Below, piece after piece: positions 25,539 to 34,707 of a stretch of DNA of 64,000 nucleotides. Origin of the DNA: CAZYTX01 sp964650485. GTDB taxonomy: Bacteria; RBG-13-61-14; DATKZS01. Both the position numbers and the translations under genes were made by a program. The stretch spans positions 1 to 64,000 of the forward strand of contig CAZYTX010000012.1 in NCBI GenBank assembly GCA_964650485.1, written 5' to 3'. A model generated the notes under the pieces. It had not been told where the DNA came from, did no database searches, and was given only the letters and a program-made list of their open reading frames with translations. How positions within the stretch are numbered: position 1 is the first letter of the stretch; every line of letters starts with the position of its first letter.

Positions 25539-27425
25539 ATGCTTACGCGTAACAGCTCACGGAGAAGCAATGGGTTGAACCTGGGCTGGAAGTATTACCT
25601 CAAGACGGGCCTGGCCCTGTTGTTCGTGGGTCTCCTGCAGATAACGGGCATGGTCTACTACTTCAAGCTGGTCATGGACCTTCCCCCAGCGGTCTTTGCC
25701 GAGCTCCGCAACACCATCATCCCCTTGGGAACAATCATGGTCCTGATCTTCGCCGCGGTCATCGTCCTGCTCATCACCGACCTGTTCACCTTCATCAACA
25801 CCTCGCCCGAGGACCACTCCTACACCGACGCCGACCTCATGAGGATCCAACGCAAGATCATCAACCTGAGTTACATGCTGGCGGGCATATCGGCAGTTTT
25901 CTACATCATAGGCGTGCCCGGCCTCACCTTCCTCCTCGGGATCAAGGTCCTGAACCTCAGCTACGAGCTCATGGTCTACGGCTCCATCGGCGGAGTGATC
26001 GCCGGGCTCTTGAACGTACCGCTTGCAATCTATATCACCAACATCATCATCGCGCCGGCCCTTGAGAGGACCTTCCAGTACTCCTCCACCCTGCCCCGGG
26101 CTGCCCGCATGGGCATAAGGCTCGGGGTGAGAAGCAAGATCATCATCGCCATGCTCTCCCTCATCATGACCTCGCTCCTCTACACCATCGTCATAAGCTA
26201 CACCCAGACCAGGAAGGTGATAGCCTCGGGCAAGGCCATCGAGGCGGCATTGATCGAGATGGGAGGCCGGGTTGACACCACCACGAAGACGGAGCGCGGC
26301 CACAACGTGTATCCCATGAGCCATTACGAGTCCCGCATGGGAGGCATGTGGAAGTTCTACCTGGCCGTGCTCCTGGTATGCTTCCTGCTCGCACTCTTTA
26401 TAGCAACCCTCGCGGCCAACGAGATCTCCAGGCCGGTGAGGAACATGGTGGACCGCACCCAGGCCATGATCAAGGGGGACCTGGACCAGGAAGTGCTGAT
26501 GGTGGGAAACGACGAGCTGGCATACCTGGCCGAGGTATACAACACCATGCTGGCAAAGATAAAGGAGCAGGTGAACTCGGTGCAGATGATGAGCAGGAGG
26601 ATCGAACAGGCGGTGCAGCTCGTGAACCAGACCTCGAAGTCCATCCTCGCCGTGTCGGAGGACCAGTCAAGAGGGGCCTCAGACCAGGCCGCGGCCATGC
26701 AGCAGACCTCGGCCATATCAGAGCAGATCGTTTCCACCACCAAGCAGATCGGCGTGAGGGCCGGGCATATGGACGAGGCCGCGGCATCCACACTCGCGGC
26801 GTGCGGACAGGGACTGGAAAAGCTGACCAGCGCGGTCAAGGGATACGACAGCTTCCGCGACAAGATGATCGAGCTCTCGCAGTTCTTGACCAGGCTGAAC
26901 CAGAATTACCAGGAGATGACAAAAGTGGTGGACGCCATTGACTACATAGCCGAGCAGACCGAGCTTCTGGCTTTGAACGCTTCCCTCGAGGCCGCGGGCG
27001 CAGGGGAGGCGGGAAGAAGGTTCGGGATAGTGGCCGGCGCCACCAAGCGGCTGTCCTCGCAGGCGGCCGAGTCAACCGCGGAGATAAGGGCATTGATACA
27101 AGACATACAGGACTACAACAGGCAGGCGGTGCAGATGTCCAGCCAGGGCGCAGGCATGGCCGACCAGGGACGCGGGCTCATTGACGAGGTCTCAAGCGCA
27201 TTCACAGACATCTCGGAGAAGGCAAAGAGCACATCCACCTCCACAGGAGAGATAACGAGCTCCACCGCACAGCAGACAAAAGCATCCGAGCAGATGGCTG
27301 CATCGGTAAGCGAGGTGCACAAAGTGGCCGAGAAGATGCTCGACGGCGCAAAGGAGATCGAGATTTCAATACTGGAGCTCAGCAAGCTGGCCGAGGGGCT
27401 GCAAGAGATGGTGGAATCGCAGTGA
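25539..27425 (+). CDS. Methyl-accepting chemotaxis-type receptor with multi-helix membrane domain
   Basis: A 628-residue signal transducer. About six membrane helices are visible, near residues 20-42, 60-85, 108-133, 142-168, 190-212 and 257-280, with only short loops, so sensing is probably within the membrane or indirect. A HAMP domain follows (NEISRPVRNMVDRTQAMIKG) and then an MCP signalling coiled coil. Its hairpin tip reads IAEQTELLALNASLEAAGAG, recognisably MCP, but the next stretch is GIVAGATKRLSSQAAES, where AVVADEVRKLAE-type residues are normal. No cheW, cheA or flagellar gene is nearby. It may feed an unlinked chemosensory array. The start at 25539 is 22 bp after the pseudogene. Confidence 0.88.
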   Translation: MLTRNSSRRSNGLNLGWKYYLKTGLALLFVGLLQITGMVYYFKLVMDLPPAVFAELRNTIIPLGTIMVLIFAAVIVLLITDLFTFINTSPEDHSYTDADLMRIQRKIINLSYMLAGISAVFYIIGVPGLTFLLGIKVLNLSYELMVYGSIGGVIAGLLNVPLAIYITNIIIAPALERTFQYSSTLPRAARMGIRLGVRSKIIIAMLSLIMTSLLYTIVISYTQTRKVIASGKAIEAALIEMGGRVDTTTKTERGHNVYPMSHYESRMGGMWKFYLAVLLVCFLLALFIATLAANEISRPVRNMVDRTQAMIKGDLDQEVLMVGNDELAYLAEVYNTMLAKIKEQVNSVQMMSRRIEQAVQLVNQTSKSILAVSEDQSRGASDQAAAMQQTSAISEQIVSTTKQIGVRAGHMDEAAASTLAACGQGLEKLTSAVKGYDSFRDKMIELSQFLTRLNQNYQEMTKVVDAIDYIAEQTELLALNASLEAAGAGEAGRRFGIVAGATKRLSSQAAESTAEIRALIQDIQDYNRQAVQMSSQGAGMADQGRGLIDEVSSAFTDISEKAKSTSTSTGEITSSTAQQTKASEQMAASVSEVHKVAEKMLDGAKEIEISILELSKLAEGLQEMVESQ

Positions 27426-27460
27426 CACTCTGAAATGGTTAATCCTTTTATCCAATACCC

Positions 27461-28831
27461 TCAGAACTTCCTCTCACCCCAGAAGCGCGTGACCTTGAGC
27501 AGGACAAGGCTTATCAGGATCATGGCCGCGAAAGCCAGGAGGGGGATGGCGATGGAGAAGCCCCACCACACCGGCGAGTTGACCAGGAGCAGACCGGTGA
27601 GGATAAAGGGCACCACGATGATGTTCATGAACCCGAGCTCCATGGCCGCGGTGGTCTTGAACTCCGGGTCCACTATCCTGAGAAGCAGGAGACCGCTCGA
27701 GACCGTGCCCGTGGTGCTGCCGTAAATTGCCAGCATCCTCTCCAGACCGATAGACCAGGTGCGCCTGCCGAAGTAAACCACGAAAAGGGTCGTGCCCACA
27801 CCCGCGATAATAGATATGAGAGCGATTGGAAGGATGTAGTGTATAACAACGGGCACCTGGATGGCGGTAACGGTTGCTACTATCAGGAAGTCCACTGACC
27901 AGCCCGTGATCCTCCGCTGCACCCCCGGGTCTACAAGGTGGCCGACACCGAAGAACCTGTCCATGAGCCATTTCAGTATTATGGCGATGACCAGCCCGAA
28001 AAAGAAAAAGAAACCCCAGAACAGACCGGCCACGTCAGGACCGAAAATCATGCCCATGCCCTTTACCAGCAAGTAGGTGATAACGTACACCAGCCCCACA
28101 ACGGCCGCCTGGAAAGCCATGTTGTCAACGTTGCCCGAGTGCACGGTGAGCTCGCCCGCGCTCTCCAGCTTCTGCCCCCTCCCCATTATGCCGGTGACAA
28201 GCCCGGGCGGGAGCTCCTCCTTGCCGTGGGCCGCGAGGTTCTTACGTAGGCCCCACCTCGCAAGGGGCACGCCCACGAAAAAGGAGAAGAAGAACCCGAT
28301 GGAGGCGAAGGTAAGGCCGATGGTGGTGGCGTCCTCGAACCCCTGTCCTTCCCATACTTTACCGAATGACAAGGCCTGGCCCGGTCCCTCGTTGTACCCG
28401 AGAGGGCACAGGAACCCGAAGGTGGTGAAAAGCTCGGCGCCGAAAAGCGCGAACAAAACCACCACCAGGCCCCCCACCAGCGCCTGGAAAGGGAATGCGA
28501 ACCCCTGCATCAGGGCCATCCACGAGGCCCCCTTGCCGATCTCCCTGTTGGCGGACTCCTGTTCGCCCGCATGCTCCGACCCCTTGGTAAGACCCACCGA
28601 TATAAAGGAGATGTTGAAAAGGTGGAAGGCGAACACCTCGAACCTCTCCGCATCCAGGTCCACCAGACCGGTGTTGAGGAGCACCATGCCGATGAGACCG
28701 CCCACCAGGCAACTGGGGAACAGGTAGCGCTGGATGAACTTGAACTTCAAGCGGAGCACCATGCCGACGAGAAGCATGATGGACATGAAACCGAATATCA
28801 AGAGCGAGTCGAACGGGAAAGGTGCATCCAT
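27461..28831 (-). CDS. Sodium:glutamate symporter family (GltS-like) membrane protein
   Basis: A 456-residue integral membrane protein with about 11-12 hydrophobic helices. The N-terminal half has LKFKFIQRYLFPSCLVGGLI, like the GltS family, and the repeated half contains LLLRIVDPEFKTTAAMELGF followed by NIIVVPFILTG, a typical GltS segment. A large hydrophilic loop lies between residues about 195 and 235. GltS proteins import glutamate with sodium; this protein is more distant from the Escherichia coli GltS, so the substrate is uncertain. It is convergent with the chemoreceptor gene (35-bp gap) and divergent from the YfhO-like gene. Confidence 0.82.
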   Translation of the reverse strand: MDAPFPFDSLLIFGFMSIMLLVGMVLRLKFKFIQRYLFPSCLVGGLIGMVLLNTGLVDLDAERFEVFAFHLFNISFISVGLTKGSEHAGEQESANREIGKGASWMALMQGFAFPFQALVGGLVVVLFALFGAELFTTFGFLCPLGYNEGPGQALSFGKVWEGQGFEDATTIGLTFASIGFFFSFFVGVPLARWGLRKNLAAHGKEELPPGLVTGIMGRGQKLESAGELTVHSGNVDNMAFQAAVVGLVYVITYLLVKGMGMIFGPDVAGLFWGFFFFFGLVIAIILKWLMDRFFGVGHLVDPGVQRRITGWSVDFLIVATVTAIQVPVVIHYILPIALISIIAGVGTTLFVVYFGRRTWSIGLERMLAIYGSTTGTVSSGLLLLRIVDPEFKTTAAMELGFMNIIVVPFILTGLLLVNSPVWWGFSIAIPLLAFAAMILISLVLLKVTRFWGERKF

Positions 28832-28988
28832 TTCAAAACTCCCGGACGTATTACCCGGAGGCTTATGCTGACGCCACGGTGACCGCCGCCGCCGGCGTGC
28901 ATGAAATTCTCCTATCTTTTGTCCTTCTTGTCAAAGTTTGATGCGCTATAATGAAACCTTGAGACCCTGAGACTGATCCAAGTAGAAA

Positions 28989-31295
28989 ATGATTGAAAAG
29001 GCGCCCAGACCCGCGGGCAGCGTGCAGCTCGGCCTCCGAGAGACCGTGGTCGCCGCCCTGGGACTCATGCTCATCCTCGGGCTTTCCGTGGCCAACCACT
29101 ACATCCAAGGCCAGGGCCTGTACCTACAGGTGATCTGGGACCCGGTCGGGCTCTACATCTTCTACCCCGGCGACCACGTTGCCATCCAGGCTTTTAAAGA
29201 GGGCTTCTTTCCGCTCTGGGACTCCACCCGGGGGATGGGCACCCCCCATGTAATGCCAATCCTGGGCAGCGCGGACTTCCCCTTAAAGGTACTTGCATAC
29301 CTTATGAACTCTGGGGCCGGATGGGAGCTCTACATCCTGCTCCGGCTGTGGCTGGCCGGGGTCTTCTGTTTCATGGCCGCGCGCGAGATGCCCCTGGGCT
29401 TCAGGGGGTCCTTTTTTGCCGGGCTGTCTTTCATGCTCTGCGGTTACTTCCGCGAGTTCCAAAACCTGCCGGACATAAACGTGGCCCTCACCTTTCCGCT
29501 GTTGTTATTCTTCTTAACGCGGCTCGCCCGCAACCGCTCCATCCTCTCCTTCCTGGCAACCGCGGTGCTGTTCCAGTTCCTTGACAACCACCCGCAAAGC
29601 GCCCTATATGCCCATGCCTTCTTGAGCCTCTTTTACACCGCCGCCTGCATACTGGCCGGGAAAAGCCGGGGCCGGCTCCATCGGGAGACCGCGGGACTGG
29701 TGCTGCTCTACCCCCTCATTGTGATCTTCGGGGTGCTCCTGGACTGCGACTCCTTGGTGCCCTTCATGGAGTATTTCTTCAGTAGCTGGAGCTTCCACCC
29801 CCCGGACCTGGGCCTTATCTACATACCGATCAATTACGCCATCGGGCTGGTTACCCCTGTATTCGACTTCTGGATGCCGGGCGTGCCCGGCCTGGCCGAG
29901 CAGAACCTTCTCCAGCTCACCGTGGTGCCGTCATATCTCGGCACAGTGGTATGTATCCTGGCCGGCCTGGCCCTGGTGCGGCCGCAAAGGCTCCCGCCCA
30001 TGGGCCTGGCAACCGCCGGCATCGGCCTCCTGGCAGCCGGCGTCATCTTCGGGGTCCCGCCCTTCTCGCTGCTTTCCAGGCTGCCCGTGATCCGGTCCCT
30101 GCAGAACTTCCGCTATCTGCAACCGTATCTGGCCTTCGCCGCGGCGCTCCTCGCCGGCACGGGGCTCGAGCTCCTCGCCAGGGACTCCGCTTCAACAAAG
30201 CGCGCCCTGGCCGTGGCCGCGGCCATAGCAGCCTGGGTCGCGGTGCACGCATTCATGTTCCGGGCGGAGGTCCTGGGCTCGAAGCTCATACTCATCGGTA
30301 TTGCAGCCCTGGTCGCGGGCGCCGCGCTCGTTTTCACCCTGGCAGCGGCGCTCATGAAAAAATGTCCCGGCCGGAGGCGCAAAATCATGGCATGGGCCCT
30401 GATCGCGGCCTCGGCGTTCGAGCTCTGTCTTTACTTCAGCCTGGCGCGGCCACTGTTCGGGCCCGACGCTTTCAAAAGCCATGCGCCCCCGTGGACGGAG
30501 GAAATCAAGCACGGGCCCGGTAACCTTTACCGTATCTACGGCGCGGGCCAGCGCATACTCCATCCTAACCTGGCCGGCATGTACGGGCTCTCCGACCTCC
30601 GGGACTACTCCCCCTTATACGTCCGCGATTACGTAAGGATGATGGCGAGGATCAACGGGTGGGAGAGCGAAGGAGAGATCAGGGCCGAGTTTCTGGAAGA
30701 CGGCAAGTTCTACTTCGACCTTGACCTCGGAGAGGCGCCTGCCGGGGTCCTGGACGCACTCAACGTCCGCTACGTGATCTCTCGTGAGGTGCCGGAAGAA
30801 AAGCCGCTGTCCGGCGAGGTGAAAATCCACGAGAACAAGGACTTCTTTCCCAGGGTGTTCTCGACCGCCGCGGCAAAAGCGTGCGACGAGCAAGAACAAT
30901 GCCTTTCCGGCCTGGTCAGCGAAGACCCCGGCCATGCGGTCATGGTGGCGGGAATAAGTTGTGACAAAGGGGGCTTATCAAGACCCCGGATCACCGAGAT
31001 ACGCGAAGGTCATGACCGCCTCTCCTTCCGGGCATCGAGCCGAGGCACGGCCCTGGCCGTGATCTCGAACCTGTACTTCCCGGGCTGGCGCGCTTACGTG
31101 GACGGGAGAGAGACCAGGGTCTTGCGGGTGAACGGGGTCATGCAGGGGGTGTTCCTGGGGCCCGGACGGAGGCGGGTCGAGCTCGTCTATCACCCCTTAA
31201 GCTTCAAGCTGGGGTTGTGGATGCAGGTTATCTGGCTGCCGCTCGTGATCATCGTCCTGTCCGCAGCTCTTAAAAGGAGCTCCGGACGGAAATGA
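28989..31295 (+). CDS. YfhO-like polytopic membrane protein
   Basis: A 768-residue membrane protein with about 12 hydrophobic helices in its first two thirds and an extracytoplasmic C-terminal domain. The first loop has FYPGDHVAIQAFKEGFFPLW followed by RGMGTPHVM, the conserved GT-C-like loop of YfhO proteins. The C-terminal domain ends with NLYFPGWRAYVDGRETRVLR and a GPGRRRVELVYHP strand pattern, also typical. YfhO proteins are linked to glycosylation of surface polymers with lipid-linked sugars. A perfect TATAAT lies at 28947-28952, about 37 bp before the start. It heads a same-strand group with DUF362 and TMTC-like genes. Confidence 0.85.
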   Translation: MIEKAPRPAGSVQLGLRETVVAALGLMLILGLSVANHYIQGQGLYLQVIWDPVGLYIFYPGDHVAIQAFKEGFFPLWDSTRGMGTPHVMPILGSADFPLKVLAYLMNSGAGWELYILLRLWLAGVFCFMAAREMPLGFRGSFFAGLSFMLCGYFREFQNLPDINVALTFPLLLFFLTRLARNRSILSFLATAVLFQFLDNHPQSALYAHAFLSLFYTAACILAGKSRGRLHRETAGLVLLYPLIVIFGVLLDCDSLVPFMEYFFSSWSFHPPDLGLIYIPINYAIGLVTPVFDFWMPGVPGLAEQNLLQLTVVPSYLGTVVCILAGLALVRPQRLPPMGLATAGIGLLAAGVIFGVPPFSLLSRLPVIRSLQNFRYLQPYLAFAAALLAGTGLELLARDSASTKRALAVAAAIAAWVAVHAFMFRAEVLGSKLILIGIAALVAGAALVFTLAAALMKKCPGRRRKIMAWALIAASAFELCLYFSLARPLFGPDAFKSHAPPWTEEIKHGPGNLYRIYGAGQRILHPNLAGMYGLSDLRDYSPLYVRDYVRMMARINGWESEGEIRAEFLEDGKFYFDLDLGEAPAGVLDALNVRYVISREVPEEKPLSGEVKIHENKDFFPRVFSTAAAKACDEQEQCLSGLVSEDPGHAVMVAGISCDKGGLSRPRITEIREGHDRLSFRASSRGTALAVISNLYFPGWRAYVDGRETRVLRVNGVMQGVFLGPGRRRVELVYHPLSFKLGLWMQVIWLPLVIIVLSAALKRSSGRK

Positions 31296-31322
31296 TCGCG
31301 GCGCCAGGCGTGGAACCCGCCA

Positions 31323-32516
31323 GTGTCATTGTGTACCATAAAGAATGCCAAGGTAGAAAAGGCGCTTCAATTGAAGAGATCGGACAACACGCCCCGCGGC
31401 AAGGTGCATTGGATCATACGGGCCGGCGGCTCCTGCGCTGCCATGGCCGCAAGCCCGCTCGCACGCTTCTCCAGGCAGCGGGTCCCGGGCGAGGATGTCA
31501 ACCTTAAGGGCCGTTTTGAGACCGTGTTGAACGATCCATCCGAAAAGCCCTTGCCCCCCACCCGCTCTTACCCTCCCATGCCCAGGGCCACGGTGGGCAT
31601 GGCCGGTGTTAACGGCTCCGTATACAACGCGGTGCGCGAGGCGGTGGAAGCCGCGGGCGGCCTTGCCGAGATCGAGCCCGGCCAGAGGGTGATGATAAAG
31701 CCCAACATCACCGGCCCGGCCACCCCCACTGTATTCGACGGCCCCATAACCACCAGCCCGGAAGTAGTCCGGGCGGTGATCCGTCTGGTCAAGGAGCGCG
31801 GGGCGCATCCCATGGTGGGTGACCGATCCATGATGATGACCGAGCTTGCCTTCCGCACCACCGGCTTTGCCAGGGTGTGCCGGGAAGAGGGGGCTGAGGC
31901 TTACCCGTGGACGCGCTCGGAGTACGTGCGCTTTTATCCCGGCAAGAGGCACTGGAGCAAAGGGTTCAGGATGCCAAGGATTCTCCAGGAGGTGGACCAC
32001 TTCATAAACGTGCCCATCCTGAAGAACCACGAGAACTCATCGCAGTTCACCTGCTGCCTGAAGGCCCTGGTGGGGGCGGTCATGCCGCTTGACCGGTGGC
32101 AGGAGGGGCCGGACGCCTTGCACCAGAGGAACATCTCGGAAAAGATCGCGGAGCTGAACCTGTGCCTGAAACCGACCATCAACATCGTTGACGCAAACTC
32201 GGTCATGGTCAAGGGCGGCCCGGGCGACGGCCTGCTGAGAGGCGACCCCATGAACAGGAAGGCCGTGTGGGCCGAGCCGGGCCTGGTGCTGGCCGGCAAG
32301 GACCGCGTGGCCTGCGACTCCGCGGCCCTGGCCGTGCTAAAGCTCTACGGCCATGATAAAAAGGTTGACTCGCGCTTCATGAAAAGGAGCGTGTGGGACC
32401 AGGTGCAGATATACTACTCCGCACAACTGGGACTGGGCCAGGCCGAGCCCGATAAGATCAACATCGAGGACCTGAAGGCCCGCCGCTTCGACGAGATCAA
32501 GGACAACTGGAAATAA
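31323..32516 (+). CDS. DUF362 domain protein
   Basis: A 397-residue protein. Residues about 88-395 form a DUF362 domain with MIKPNITGPATPTVFDGPIT, the family start, then HFINVPILKNHENSSQFTCC and VLAGKDRVACDSAALAVLKL. It lacks the ferredoxin-type Cys clusters carried by some DUF362 proteins. The N-terminal 60 residues contain PRGKVHWIIRAGGSCAAMAA followed by SPLARF, which looks like a decayed Tat signal (RG instead of RR). The start is GTG at 31323, 27 bp after the YfhO gene. The function of DUF362 is unknown; iron-sulfur or cofactor roles have been suggested for relatives. Confidence 0.82.
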   Translation: MSLCTIKNAKVEKALQLKRSDNTPRGKVHWIIRAGGSCAAMAASPLARFSRQRVPGEDVNLKGRFETVLNDPSEKPLPPTRSYPPMPRATVGMAGVNGSVYNAVREAVEAAGGLAEIEPGQRVMIKPNITGPATPTVFDGPITTSPEVVRAVIRLVKERGAHPMVGDRSMMMTELAFRTTGFARVCREEGAEAYPWTRSEYVRFYPGKRHWSKGFRMPRILQEVDHFINVPILKNHENSSQFTCCLKALVGAVMPLDRWQEGPDALHQRNISEKIAELNLCLKPTINIVDANSVMVKGGPGDGLLRGDPMNRKAVWAEPGLVLAGKDRVACDSAALAVLKLYGHDKKVDSRFMKRSVWDQVQIYYSAQLGLGQAEPDKINIEDLKARRFDEIKDNWK

Positions 32517-32620
32517 TCAACGACCTTTTTCTTGTTTCAAAAAAAGCGCAAAGTATAATTCTACTGAACTTTAGAACTTTTATTAATTCAAGTCACTTGA
32601 TTCCATAACTTTCAGGGGAG

Positions 32621-32862
32621 GCCGGGGTCAATTTTATCCAGTTTGCGACCGGACCATAAACTTGATGAAATTCGCGGCGCGATATGGAGTGCGGCAGCCC
32701 TACGGGTCCACGTGCTTGCTGCCGCTTTGGATCGGGGAGCTTGCTCCCCGGAAAGTGCGGGCCGCCGCCGGCAAGCTGGCGGCTCGAAAAAGCGAAAGCA
32801 AGTCCTACGGACCCTGCGTGGCTCCCGCACTCCTGTTTTATTTTGGACAAAATTGACCCGGC
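32621..32862. mobile_element. MITE-like element with terminal inverted repeats
   Basis: The left end GCCGGGGTCAATTTTATCCA (32621-32640) is matched in inverse by TGGACAAAATTGACCCGGC (32844-32862), differing at one position plus one extra G. Inside are a hairpin CGGGGAGC/GCTCCCCG (32733-32750) and a GCCGCC/GGCGGC hairpin just after it. Several short open frames cross it, but none has a ribosome site or recognisable protein pattern, so I treat the element as non-coding. It fills most of the 399-bp gap between the DUF362 and TPR genes; 32517-32620 is A+T-richer and shows nothing clear. Confidence 0.65.
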
Positions 32863-32915
32863 ATACAAAAAAGAGCTGCTTGTGAGAGCCGGCAAGATGG
32901 TCTAGGATTTCAGCG

Positions 32916-34658
32916 ATGGATTCGAAAAGCAAAGCCCGCATCAGGAAGGGGGCATGGCTTTTTGCATTTATTGTCGCGGCCTCGGCTTTTGCGCCGCACC
33001 TCGAGGGCCCTTTTATCTTTGATGACCAGCATACCATCCGTGACAACCCCGCTCTGCGGAGGAGCATCAACCCGGCCTTTTTTTTCAAGGACCCGAAGAC
33101 AGCGAGCAGGGCCACCTCAACCCTGGTGCGGCCCCTGCTCACCTGGACCTATGCGCTGAACTACCGCGTTTCAGGACCCGACGCTTCCAGCTTCCGCACG
33201 GTCAACCTTGCAGTCCACGCCATCAACGCCCTGCTGGTTATGCTCCTCACCATGCGGGCCGGAAGGCTCGCCAGGCTGGCGCCCGCGTGCGCGCTGCTGT
33301 TTTTTCTCCATCCCCTGACCGGCGTCCAGGTGGGCTACGCCTCCTGCCGGTCCACACTGCTCTCCTCGACCTTCTACCTGGGAGCGATGGCGCTCTTCGC
33401 CTGGACCGCTTCCAGGCAGCGTGATGCACGACCCGTTTTACTCTTTGTCTCGGCTGCATGCATTGCTCTTCTTTACGCCTGCGGTCTTTTCACCAAGTCA
33501 GCGGCCTCCACCCTGCCCGCGGCCCTGGTGCTCTGGCACCTGGCGTTCAACCGGGGAGAAGCTGGTCCCTGGCGAAATAGGACCACGGTCTTCACGGCTT
33601 CCACCTTGGCCTTGCTTTTCACGGTGCTTGGCCTTTACTTCTTGTACAGGCACGCTTTCCATGCCCCCTCTTTCTTCGCGCCCCGGAAGCCCTGGCCGGT
33701 TTGGGCCTATCTCGCGGCCCAGGCCCGCATCTTCTGGACGTACGTAAGATTCATTGCGCTGCCGGTGAACCTTTCGATCGAGCACGGGGCATGGATGCCG
33801 GAGCATGCAGGAGAGCTCGCCCGTGCCGGCTTCCTGGTCTCGGTCTCCGGCATAGTGGCTCTCGCCGGCCTGTCCATGGCTTTCCTTCGCAGGCTGCCGG
33901 AACTCTCCTTTGCCGCGCTCTTCTCCATGCTCTATCTGCTTCCCACCAGCTCGGTCATACCGCTCACCGTGCTTGTAAACGAGAACCGCGCCTACCTGTG
34001 CGTGCTGCTTTTGATCTGGCCCCTTCTTTTCATACTCGACACTGCCATGAAAAGGTTTCCCAGAAGCTCTGCCACCGCCATCTTTCTGGCGGGCATATTT
34101 CTTCTGGGCATTTTGATAGAGCGAGGCAGCGCCTTTCACAGCGAGACCGCGGTTTGGAAGGACGCGGTGATGAAGGCGCCCGGTCTTGCCAGGGCCCGGG
34201 TGAACCTTGGTGTGGCCCTTTCCGGGTACGGCCGGGAGGAGCAGGCCAGGCACTGGTTCATGAAGACCCTCGAGCTCGACCCCTGCTCTGCAAGGGCCCT
34301 TACCAACCTTGCCAACATGGCCTATGAAAAGGGGGAACTGGACCGGGCCGAATGGTTCTACAACAGGGCCATGGAGTGCGACCCCGGGTCAATGGTGGCC
34401 CGGCTGAACCTGGCAGAACTGCTCTTTGAGACCGGGAGGGAATCGCAAGGCGCCCGCATCCTGGAGCAGGCCCTGGGTATCGAGCCCAGGCACTCGGAGG
34501 TGCTGGGACGCCTGGGCCTGTGGCACTGCATGGAGGAGCAGAGGTGCGAGCAGGGGCTGCGATACCTGGAGCAAGCAATCCGGTACGCCCCCTCTGCAGC
34601 CGAGGCGGAGAAATGGAGCCGCGCCTTGGAAAAGGCAAAATATTTGAATGAAAAATAA
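32916..34658 (+). CDS. TPR-containing polytopic membrane protein (TMTC/GT-C-like)
   Basis: A 580-residue protein. The N-terminal 400 residues contain about ten hydrophobic helices and an early extracytoplasmic loop, GPFIFDDQHTIRDNPALRRS, with the acidic pair typical of GT-C mannosyltransferase-like (TMTC, DUF1736) proteins. The C-terminal 160 residues are four or so TPR repeats (ALSGYGREEQARHWFMKTLE, then NMAYEKGELDRAEWFYNRAM). Related proteins add sugars to proteins or other acceptors outside the cytoplasmic membrane. Together with the YfhO-like protein at 28989 it suggests a surface glycosylation locus, though a MITE-like element separates it from the two genes upstream. Confidence 0.8.
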   Translation: MDSKSKARIRKGAWLFAFIVAASAFAPHLEGPFIFDDQHTIRDNPALRRSINPAFFFKDPKTASRATSTLVRPLLTWTYALNYRVSGPDASSFRTVNLAVHAINALLVMLLTMRAGRLARLAPACALLFFLHPLTGVQVGYASCRSTLLSSTFYLGAMALFAWTASRQRDARPVLLFVSAACIALLYACGLFTKSAASTLPAALVLWHLAFNRGEAGPWRNRTTVFTASTLALLFTVLGLYFLYRHAFHAPSFFAPRKPWPVWAYLAAQARIFWTYVRFIALPVNLSIEHGAWMPEHAGELARAGFLVSVSGIVALAGLSMAFLRRLPELSFAALFSMLYLLPTSSVIPLTVLVNENRAYLCVLLLIWPLLFILDTAMKRFPRSSATAIFLAGIFLLGILIERGSAFHSETAVWKDAVMKAPGLARARVNLGVALSGYGREEQARHWFMKTLELDPCSARALTNLANMAYEKGELDRAEWFYNRAMECDPGSMVARLNLAELLFETGRESQGARILEQALGIEPRHSEVLGRLGLWHCMEEQRCEQGLRYLEQAIRYAPSAAEAEKWSRALEKAKYLNEK

Positions 34659-34707
34659 GCCCGGGCTTGATTCCAGCGCAGCAATTATTTAGCATGCAGC
34701 CAGGAAC

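Noticed and set aside
32643..32905. Several overlapping 60-100 codon frames inside the MITE-like element
   Set aside because: Three frames are open at once, none has a ribosome site, and the sequence is explained by hairpins and inverted ends.
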